Shown here: positions 57,546-64,000 of the stretch, in pieces
Numbering within the stretch: position 1 is the stretch's first letter
Layout of the letters: each line of letters starts with the position of its first letter
NCBI RefSeq assembly: GCF_963517015.1
Contig: NZ_CAUQDV010000002.1
Coordinates: 620,001-684,000 of the forward strand
Reading direction: 5' to 3'
DNA length: 64,000 nt
DNA from: an uncultured Devosia sp.
GTDB lineage: Bacteria > Pseudomonadota > Alphaproteobacteria > Rhizobiales > Devosiaceae
Program-made: the position numbers and the translations under genes
The notes under the pieces: model-generated
Seen by the model: the letters and a program-made list of their open reading frames with translations, nothing else
Databases searched by the model: none
What the model was told of the DNA's origin: nothing

Positions 57546-58907
57546 ATGAGCTACAGCCTTGCCGAACTCAAGAAAGACGTGGCCGCCGGCACGATGGATA
57601 CCGTTCTGGTCGCCTTTCCCGACATGCAGGGCCGCATGATCGGCAAGCGTTTCCAGGCCGAGTATTTCCTGGAAGTCGCCAATGACGAGACGCATGGCTG
57701 CGATTATCTGCTCGCCGACGACATCGACATGGAGCCGGTGCCCGGCTATGTCGCGGCCAATTGGGGCAAGGGCTATGGCGATTTCGTCATGAAGCCGGAC
57801 CTCACCACGCTGATGAAGGCCACCTGGCTCGAAGGTACGGCCATCGTGCTGTGCGATCTTTCCGACCACCACCATCACCAGCCGATCCCGCATTCGCCGC
57901 GCGCCATCCTGCGCGGCCAGATCGAGCGGCTCGCGGCGATGGGCTATACGGCCAATGCGGCGACCGAGCTGGAATTCTATCTATTCGACGAGGACTACCG
58001 CACCATTGCCCAGAAGGGCCACGCGCGGGCCCAGACGGCGGGCGACTACATTCAGGATTACCACATCTTCCAGACCACCAAGGAAGAAGGCGTCATGCGC
58101 GCCCTGCGCAAGCACCTCCAGGCCTCCGGCATTCCGGTGGAGAGTTCCAAGGGCGAATGGGGACCCGGCCAGGAAGAGATCAACGTCAAATATGCCGATG
58201 CGCTGACCATGGCCGACCGCCATGTCGTGCTCAAGAATGCCACCAAGGAAATCGCCCATGCCCAGGGCAAGGCCGTGACCTTCATGGCGAAATGGGACTA
58301 CACGCTCGCCGGCTCGTCGAGCCATATCCACATGTCGCTGGCCGACAGGTCCGGCAAGCCGATGTTTGTCGACGGCAAGGACGAGCGCGGCATGAGTGCG
58401 CTGATGAAGCAGTTCATGGCCGGTCAACTGGCCTATGCCCGCGACATCACCTATTTCCTCGCGCCCTATATCAACAGCTACAAGCGCTTCCAGGCAGGGA
58501 CCTTCGCCCCCACCAAGGCGATCTGGTCACCGGACAATCGCACTGCCGGCTTCCGCCTCTGCGGCGAACACTCCAAATCCATCCGTGTTGAATGTCGCAT
58601 GGGCGGCGCCGATCTCAATCCCTATCTGGCGCTGGCTGCGCTGATCGCCGCGGGGATCAAGGGCATCGAGGACAAGCTCGATCTCGAACCCGCCTTTGTC
58701 GGCGATGCCTATGTCACCAAAAAGCTCCGCGAAATCCCCAAGACGCTGCGCGAGGCTACCGACACGCTCCGCAAATCCAAAATGCTCAGGGATGCTTTTG
58801 GGGCTCATGTCGTGGACCACTATGTCCACACGGCTGAATGGGAACAGTTCGAATACGACCGGCGCGTCACCGACTGGGAACTCAAACGCGGTTTTGAGCG
58901 GAGCTAG
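57546..58907 (+). CDS. Glutamine-synthetase-like gamma-glutamylamide ligase
   Basis: A 453-residue enzyme of the GS superfamily (type I length). It has a beta-grasp N terminus, then AATELEFYLFDED, WGPGQEEINVKYADAL, SSSHIHMSLAD, NSYKRFQAGTFAPTKAIW and NRTAGFRL, and VECRMGGADLNPYLALAALIAAG. These hold the metal and glutamate sites. In this setting it most likely joins glutamate to an amine (ethanolamine or a polyamine) rather than to ammonia, as in PuuA or Streptomyces GlnA4-type enzymes. GAGAGGAGA precedes the ATG. Ammonia-using GlnA cannot be excluded from sequence alone. Confidence 0.85.
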   Translation: MSYSLAELKKDVAAGTMDTVLVAFPDMQGRMIGKRFQAEYFLEVANDETHGCDYLLADDIDMEPVPGYVAANWGKGYGDFVMKPDLTTLMKATWLEGTAIVLCDLSDHHHHQPIPHSPRAILRGQIERLAAMGYTANAATELEFYLFDEDYRTIAQKGHARAQTAGDYIQDYHIFQTTKEEGVMRALRKHLQASGIPVESSKGEWGPGQEEINVKYADALTMADRHVVLKNATKEIAHAQGKAVTFMAKWDYTLAGSSSHIHMSLADRSGKPMFVDGKDERGMSALMKQFMAGQLAYARDITYFLAPYINSYKRFQAGTFAPTKAIWSPDNRTAGFRLCGEHSKSIRVECRMGGADLNPYLALAALIAAGIKGIEDKLDLEPAFVGDAYVTKKLREIPKTLREATDTLRKSKMLRDAFGAHVVDHYVHTAEWEQFEYDRRVTDWELKRGFERS

Positions 58908-58942
58908 GTCTCCGTCTCGCCACAGAAAGCACCACATACTCG

Positions 58943-59075
58943 GTGTCACCCCGGCCTTGAGCCGGGGCCCATCCCGAGATCGCACCACAGCCGCAAGGTC
59001 GCTCGCACCAACCACCTAGCGGCAAGACAAACATCCCAAGATGGATCCCGGCTCAAGGCCGGGATGACACCGTGG
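58943..59075. repeat. BIME-like paired REP element, copy B
   Basis: Same design as the element at 39201-39313. The left hairpin CCCCGGC-cttga-GCCGGGG carries the flank CCCATCCCGAGATCG, and the inverted right hairpin lies near 59047-59063, with TGTCACC and GATGACACC at the ends. The spacer is about 20 nt longer. It occupies most of the gap between the ligase and aldehyde dehydrogenase genes. Confidence 0.85.
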
Positions 59076-59095
59076 GCTGGGGAGGCTTGAAGCAC

Positions 59096-60478
59096 ATGAC
59101 TGACACCGTAAAGATCATCTCGCCCGTGGACGGCAGCATCTATGCCCAGCGGCCCCTGGCGAGTGACGTCGAAATCGAGGCGGCGGTGATCCGCGCCAAG
59201 GCCGCGCAGAAAGCCTGGCACGAGACGACCGTGGCCGAGCGACAAAAGATCATCACACATTTCGTCGATGCATTGCTTTTGGCCAATGACGACATCGTGC
59301 CCGAACTGGCCTGGCAGATGGGGCGACCGATTCGCTTTGGCGGCGAGAAGCGCGGTGTGGAGGAGCGCAGCCGCTACATGATCGATCTGGCGACAGAGGC
59401 GCTGGCGCCGTCGATGCGCCCGGAGAAGGACGGCTTCACCCGCTATATTACCCGCGAGGCGCTGGGCACGGTGATGGTCATCGCGCCGTGGAACTATCCC
59501 TTCCTCACCGCGGTCAATTCCATCATTCCGGGCCTTCTGGCCGGCAATTCGATTATTCTCAAGCACGCATCGCAGACCTTGCTGGCCGGCGAGCGCTTCG
59601 CCCATGCCGCCGAGGTCGCGGGCCTGCCTGCGGGCCTGTTCCAGAACCTGGTGCTGGGCCACACAGACACCGAAAAGCTAATCGGGTCTGGTCAGATCGA
59701 TCACATCAATTTCACCGGCTCGGTCGAAGGCGGTCGGCGCATCGAAAAGGCTGCGGCCGGGACCTTCGCGACGCTTGGCCTCGAACTCGGCGGCAAGGAT
59801 CCGGCCTATGTGCGGGCCGATGCCAATCTCGACAATGCGGTCGAGAACCTGGTCGATGGGAGCTTCTTCAACTCCGGCCAGAGCTGCTGTGGCGTGGAAC
59901 GCATCTATGTGCATGAAAGCGTGCATGACAGTTTCGTCGAGCGCTTCATCGACAATGCCCGCGGCTGGACGCTGGGCAATCCGCTCGATCCCGAGACCAT
60001 TGTCGGGCCCATGGCGCGCGGCAGTTTTGCCGACCATGTCCGCCAGCAGACCGAGGAAGCTCTGCGCGGCGGCGCGACCCGCCACCTCAACAGCCAACAC
60101 GAGTTCGACAAGCCCAGCTCGCCCTATCTCGCGCCGGAAGTGCTGACCAATGTGAACCACCAGATGTCGGTGATGCGCGAGGAAAGCTTCGGCCCGGTTG
60201 TCGGCATCATGAAGGTGAGCGATGACGACGAAGCCATCACCCTGATGAATGACAGCCCCTATGGCCTCACCGCCTCGATCTGGACCGAGGATCTCAATGC
60301 CGCCGCGCAACTCGGCGCGCGGGTCGAGACCGGCACGGTGTTCGCCAATCGCTGCGACTATCTCGATCCGGCCCTGGTGTGGACCGGCGTCAAGGACACC
60401 GGCAAGGGCGGTGCCCTATCCGAGATTGGCTATGCCAATCTCACCCAGCCCAAATCCTACCACCTCAAGCGGGTTTGA
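59096..60478 (+). CDS. NAD(P)-dependent aldehyde dehydrogenase
   Basis: A 460-residue ALDH-superfamily enzyme. It has the cofactor region VIAPWNYPF, the general base E230 in LELGGKD, and the catalytic C264 in SGQSCCG; a second Cys follows. I chose the ATG at 59096 with GGAGG 10 nt upstream. In the proposed pathway it would oxidise a gamma-glutamyl aldehyde to the acid, as PuuC does in the putrescine route. It ends 4 nt before the alcohol dehydrogenase start. Confidence 0.9.
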   Translation: MTDTVKIISPVDGSIYAQRPLASDVEIEAAVIRAKAAQKAWHETTVAERQKIITHFVDALLLANDDIVPELAWQMGRPIRFGGEKRGVEERSRYMIDLATEALAPSMRPEKDGFTRYITREALGTVMVIAPWNYPFLTAVNSIIPGLLAGNSIILKHASQTLLAGERFAHAAEVAGLPAGLFQNLVLGHTDTEKLIGSGQIDHINFTGSVEGGRRIEKAAAGTFATLGLELGGKDPAYVRADANLDNAVENLVDGSFFNSGQSCCGVERIYVHESVHDSFVERFIDNARGWTLGNPLDPETIVGPMARGSFADHVRQQTEEALRGGATRHLNSQHEFDKPSSPYLAPEVLTNVNHQMSVMREESFGPVVGIMKVSDDDEAITLMNDSPYGLTASIWTEDLNAAAQLGARVETGTVFANRCDYLDPALVWTGVKDTGKGGALSEIGYANLTQPKSYHLKRV

Positions 60479-60482
60479 TCCG

Positions 60483-61637
60483 ATGACCAAAGCCAACTGG
60501 AACTATCCCACGATCATCAAGTTCGGTCCCGGCCGCATTGCGGAGCTGCCCGAGGCTCTCAAGAGCGCGGGCATCACCCGGCCGTTGCTGGTGACCGATG
60601 CTGGGCTTGCCACGCTGCCGGTGACGCAGAATGTGCTCGCCCTGCTGCGTCAGGCCGGCATTCCCTTTGGTCTCTTCGCCGATGTGAAGCCCAATCCCGT
60701 CTCGGCCAATGTGGAAGCCGGGATCAAGGTGCTGCGCGAGGGCCGGCACGATGGCGTCATCGCCTTTGGCGGGGGTTCCGGATTGGATGTCGGCAAGGTC
60801 ATTGCCTTCATGGCAGGCCAGACCCGGCCGATGTGGGAATTCGAGGACATCGGCGACTGGTGGACCCGCGCCGATCCGAACGGCATTTTCCCCATCGTCG
60901 CCGTGCCCACCACGGCCGGTACGGGGTCGGAAGTCGGCCGTGCCGGTGTCATCACCGACGAGGCCACCCATACCAAGAAGGTCATTTTCCACCCGCTGAT
61001 GATGCCAAGGATCGTGATCGCCGATCCAGAATTGACCGTCGGCATGCCCAAGTTCATCACTGTCGGCACCGGCATGGATGCCCTGGCTCATTGCCTCGAA
61101 GCCTATTGCGCACCGGGCTATCACCCGTTGGCCGATGGCATTGCGGTCGAAGGCATTCGCCTGGTGTTTGAAAACCTGCCCAAGGTCGTGGCCGATCCGC
61201 TCGATGTCGAGGCACGCGGCCATATGATGAGCGCCGCCGCCATGGGCGCCACCGCCTTCCAGAAGGGGCTCGGCGCCATCCACGCGCTCAGCCATCCGGT
61301 CGGCGCGCTCTATGACACGCATCACGGCATGACCAATGCCGTGTTCATGCCCTATGTGCTGGCGGTCAACAAAAGGGCGATCGACAGCAAGCTGGCGCGG
61401 CTGGCCGCTTACTTGGGCCTAGCGCCGAGTTTCGAGGCCTTCCAGCATGCGGTGATCGGCCTGCGCCTGCGGCTCGACGTGCCCCATACATTGGCCGAGT
61501 TCAAGGTGGATGGCGCCAAGCGCGACAAGATCGGCGACATGGCGATCGTTGATCCGACGGCAGGGGGAAATCCGGTCGAACTGACGAAGGATCGCGCGCT
61601 GGAGATTTTCGACCGCGCGATGGAGGGGCGAGTCTAG
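60483..61637 (+). CDS. Iron-containing (group III) alcohol dehydrogenase
   Basis: A 384-residue enzyme of the Fe-ADH family. It shows the NAD motif GGGSGLDVGK (about 97-106), PTTAGTGSEV and the metal ligands in the region DALAHCLEAY and ALSHPVGALYDTHHG, all intact. It could oxidise gamma-glutamylethanolamide to the aldehyde that the neighbouring dehydrogenase uses. It is coupled by a 4-nt gap to the aldehyde dehydrogenase gene and ends the cluster just before a palindromic repeat. Confidence 0.9.
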   Translation: MTKANWNYPTIIKFGPGRIAELPEALKSAGITRPLLVTDAGLATLPVTQNVLALLRQAGIPFGLFADVKPNPVSANVEAGIKVLREGRHDGVIAFGGGSGLDVGKVIAFMAGQTRPMWEFEDIGDWWTRADPNGIFPIVAVPTTAGTGSEVGRAGVITDEATHTKKVIFHPLMMPRIVIADPELTVGMPKFITVGTGMDALAHCLEAYCAPGYHPLADGIAVEGIRLVFENLPKVVADPLDVEARGHMMSAAAMGATAFQKGLGAIHALSHPVGALYDTHHGMTNAVFMPYVLAVNKRAIDSKLARLAAYLGLAPSFEAFQHAVIGLRLRLDVPHTLAEFKVDGAKRDKIGDMAIVDPTAGGNPVELTKDRALEIFDRAMEGRV

Positions 61638-61642
61638 AAGAG

Positions 61643-61811
61643 TACCCCCACCTATCCCTTTCTCCCTCAAATCGCTCCACTGGAGCGATTTGTCCCTTCG
61701 GGCCGGTCGCAAGCCTGAAAAGGGGGAGGGACCGTTCCGTGTTTGTCGCGAGATAATGCCTCCGAGTGGAGGCAATCCCTCCCCCTATCAGGGAGAGGTT
61801 AGGAGGGGGTA
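61643..61811. repeat. Long palindromic intergenic repeat, copy 2 (with insertion)
   Basis: Same ends (TACCCCC, GGGGGTA) and arms as copy 1 at 52538-52654, with about 50 nt extra in the left arm. The extra part carries its own stem, AAATCGCTCCA-c-TGGAGCGATTT (61669-61691), and a CCCTTCGGGCCGG tail similar to the solo module at 52702-52722. The right end overlaps the stop codon of the dehydrogenase gene on the other strand. Confidence 0.85.
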
Positions 61812-63283
61812 CCCTCTTGGGAAATAACCTCCTCCACCGTCTCCTTGACCCCAATCTCGAACAGTGAATCGAGATGCGTCGCGACGGTCTCGCCAAACAC
61901 CTGGCTCTCCGCCAGATCTCCCCCGAACACCTCGCTCAGCGCCACCAATCCTTCATACAGCGCCTCCGCATCATCGCCAGCGTCTGCGGCAATCGCCATC
62001 ATGCGCATGGCCAGCGGGTCGCGCACGTCGATGCTTTCGCCCTTCTCGTCGATGCCGATGACATAGCGCATCCAGGCCGCAACCCCGAGACCAAGGCGTT
62101 CGAACGGCTCGCCCGCCTTGATCCGCTCGCGAATCGTCCCCAGTAGCCGCTGCGGCAGTTTCTGCGATCCATCCATGGCGATCTGCCAGGTGCGATGCTT
62201 GAGCGCCGGATTGCGGAAGCGGTCGAGCAGCTGGTCGCGATAGGCGCCCAGATCGACGCCCGGCATGTCCAGCGTGGCCATGGCTTCCTCGGTCATCAGC
62301 CCATGGATCAGCTTGACGAAATCCGCATCGCCCATGACATCGGAAATATACTCATAGCCGGCCAGATAGCCGAGATAGGCCATAGTCGAGTGCGCGCCAT
62401 TGAGCATGCGCAGCTTCATGCGCTCGAAGGGCTCCACATCTTCCACCAGCTGCGCGCCGGCCTGCTCGAAGGGCGGGCGGCCGTTGGGGAAGTGATCCTC
62501 GATCACCCATTGGGTGAAGGGTTCGGTCATGATCGGCCAGGCGTCGTCCGCGCCGATCAGGCCCGCCACTGTCTCGCGATCGGCATCGGTGGTCGAGGGC
62601 ACGATGCGGTCCACCATGGTGCCGGGGAAAGCAACGCCCTCCACAAACTCGCCCAGCGCCGCGTCGCGCAGTGCGGCAAACTTGCTGACGATGCGTTTGA
62701 CCGTCGCGCCATTGCTGGGAAGATTATCGCAGCTCATCACCGCGAAGGGGGCAATGCCTGCCGCCTGGCGGCGCGCCAGTGCCTCGACCAGCATGCCCGG
62801 CGCGGATTTCGGCGCTGTCGGGTTGGCCAGGTCATGCACGATATCGGGATGGCGCTGATCCAGCTCGCCCGTCGCTGGATCGTGGCAATAGCCTTTCTCG
62901 GTGACCGTCAAAGAGACAATCCGAATCTGCGGGCTGGCCATCAGCGCCAGCAATTCCTCGCGCTCGGTGTTGGCGTCGAGCACCTTGAGGATCGAGCCGA
63001 TGACGCGGGGATGGGTGCCCTCGGCGTCGCGCACGGCCACGGTGTAAAGCCCATCCTGCGGTTCCAGCGCTTCCTTGGTGTCGGGGCGGCGGAGGCTCGC
63101 GCCGACGATGGCCCAGTCGGGATTATTCTTCAGCAGGTCGTCGACATAGACGGCCATATGCGCGCGATGAAAGGCGCCGATGCCCAGATGCACGATGCCG
63201 GGCGTGATCTGGTCCCGATCGTAATCGGGCACGCGAACGCCCTTGGGTGCATTGGCAAGGGTCTTGGCGCTGAGGCGCGTCAT
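61799..63283 (-). CDS. uxuB: Mannitol dehydrogenase family protein, probable fructuronate reductase
   Basis: A 494-residue polyol/uronate dehydrogenase. The N-terminal Rossmann motif GIVHLGIGAFHRAH, a KGYCHDPATG segment and the catalytic-type KLRMLNGAHSTMAYLG are family hallmarks. Fructuronate reductase (to mannonate) is favoured over mannitol 2-dehydrogenase because a KDG-kinase-like gene is divergent. I chose the ATG at 63283 with CGGAGA upstream; the frame is open further but looks foreign there. The last codons and the TAA stop lie in a dispersed repeat. Confidence 0.88.
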   Translation of the reverse strand: MTRLSAKTLANAPKGVRVPDYDRDQITPGIVHLGIGAFHRAHMAVYVDDLLKNNPDWAIVGASLRRPDTKEALEPQDGLYTVAVRDAEGTHPRVIGSILKVLDANTEREELLALMASPQIRIVSLTVTEKGYCHDPATGELDQRHPDIVHDLANPTAPKSAPGMLVEALARRQAAGIAPFAVMSCDNLPSNGATVKRIVSKFAALRDAALGEFVEGVAFPGTMVDRIVPSTTDADRETVAGLIGADDAWPIMTEPFTQWVIEDHFPNGRPPFEQAGAQLVEDVEPFERMKLRMLNGAHSTMAYLGYLAGYEYISDVMGDADFVKLIHGLMTEEAMATLDMPGVDLGAYRDQLLDRFRNPALKHRTWQIAMDGSQKLPQRLLGTIRERIKAGEPFERLGLGVAAWMRYVIGIDEKGESIDVRDPLAMRMMAIAADAGDDAEALYEGLVALSEVFGGDLAESQVFGETVATHLDSLFEIGVKETVEEVISQEGTPS

Positions 63284-63404
63284 GGCAGTCTCCGGGCGTA
63301 AATCTGCGTCACCATAGTGCCTTCCGAACTTGTATGGAAGATAGTGACTTGCAGCCAAATCGGCTTTACCGACATATGCAGCTACGCACTCGGAGGGCAA
63401 GGTT

Positions 63405-64000
63405 TTGGCACAGCAGCGGTTCGTCAGCATCGGGGAATGCATGATCGAGATGAGCGGCGGCGAGGATCGCCAGTATCGCCTCGGCTATGCCGGCGATACG
63501 CTCAATACCGCCTGGTACATGCGGGCCCTGCTCGGCAAGGACTGGGACGTGGACTATGTCACGGCGCTGGGCGAGGATCGCTACAGCGACGATATCCGCG
63601 CCTTCCTCGAGGCCAATCACATCGGCACCGGCCATATCAAGGCGATCGCCAATCGCCGGCCCGGCCTCTACATGATCCACCAGGACAAGGGCGATCGCCA
63701 CTTCACCTATTGGCGCGACACGTCCGCCGCCAAGCTGCTGGCCGATGACAAAAAGGCCCTGGCCGATGCGGTTGAAGGCGCGGCCATGGTATATTTTTCG
63801 GGCATAACCCTGGCCATCCTCGCGCCGCGTGCCCGTGGCCGTCTGCTCGGTGCTATCGTCAAAGCACGCGACAACGGCGCCCGCGTGGTGTTCGATACCA
63901 ATATCCGCCCGGCACTGTGGACCAGTCCGCGCGTCATGACATCGGTGCTGACGGCTGCCGCCTCGCTTTCCGACGTCGTCCTGCCGACCCATACCGACGA
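63405..64000 (+). CDS. kdgK: 2-dehydro-3-deoxygluconate kinase, PfkB family (3' end outside window)
   Basis: Phosphorylates 2-keto-3-deoxygluconate in hexuronate breakdown. About 198 residues are visible. The start (M)AQQRFVSIGECMIEM, followed by YRLGYAGDTLNTAWYMR, is typical of KdgK with its substrate loop; YWRDTSAAK and VVFDTNIRPALW follow. The start is a TTG at 63405 with GGAGGG 7 nt upstream. It is divergent from the uxuB-type gene, which fits a uronate pathway. Confidence 0.88.
   Translation, partial: MAQQRFVSIGECMIEMSGGEDRQYRLGYAGDTLNTAWYMRALLGKDWDVDYVTALGEDRYSDDIRAFLEANHIGTGHIKAIANRRPGLYMIHQDKGDRHFTYWRDTSAAKLLADDKKALADAVEGAAMVYFSGITLAILAPRARGRLLGAIVKARDNGARVVFDTNIRPALWTSPRVMTSVLTAAASLSDVVLPTHTD

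Noticed and set aside
55872..57893. 673-codon open frame on the minus strand opposite the permease and ligase genes
   Set aside because: Low-complexity charged translation spanning two real genes and the hairpin between them; a shadow.

Overview
The window is GC-rich DNA from an alphaproteobacterium, most likely of the Hyphomicrobiales (a Devosia-like organism is my best guess). Support for this: a GcrA-type cell-cycle regulator with GANTC sites in front of it, a LuxR-type regulator with AHL-binding residues, many sugar ABC importers with translationally coupled genes, and REP-like dispersed palindromes. I see no rRNA, tRNA, CRISPR array, transposase or phage gene.

Region 1-7 kb is a surface-polysaccharide locus: rfbC-rfbB-rfbD (dTDP-L-rhamnose), a decayed acyl-AMP ligase/carrier/acyltransferase gene, and two glycosyltransferase-type genes. 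A GGDEF-EAL sensor follows. Region 9.4-18.6 kb is a rhamnoside utilisation locus: a divergent LacI regulator, a GH78 alpha-L-rhamnosidase, two tandem paralogous binding proteins, two permeases and a MalK/UgpC-type ATPase, with stem-loops between genes. Region 18.6-24 kb holds treZ-treY (trehalose from alpha-glucan), a DUF6894-type protein and a Crp/Fnr regulator. Region 24-30.3 kb is a compact propionyl-CoA to succinyl-CoA operon (pccB, pccA, methylmalonyl-CoA mutase, epimerase).

Region 30.3-34.9 kb is a periplasmic sulfur/thiol module: a two-domain sulfurtransferase, a YeeE/YedE thiosulfate-type transporter, a secreted protein made almost wholly of NPCAA-like repeats (14 Cys) and a conserved hypothetical protein, divergent from a periplasmic thioredoxin and CcdA. 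This is the most unusual set in the window. Region 34.9-40.4 kb is a ytfQRT-yjfF galactofuranose-type importer with a coupled GntR regulator.

Region 40.5-48 kb has an ABC-F ATPase, a PAS-GGDEF cyclase, a siderophore-interacting protein, a polysaccharide-type GT2 and a LuxR solo. Region 48-55 kb has hslO, argF, argD (with a possible attenuator), gcrA, a PhoR-like kinase and ppk2. Region 55-61.6 kb (N-formylglutamate amidohydrolase family, ethanolamine-type permease, glutamine-synthetase-like ligase, aldehyde and iron-type alcohol dehydrogenases) looks like a gamma-glutamylation route for ethanolamine or a related amino alcohol. The window ends with divergent uxuB-type and kdgK-type genes.

Three dispersed palindromic repeat types were found, two of them in two copies each. 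All functions are read from sequence and recalled family features; no database search was possible.
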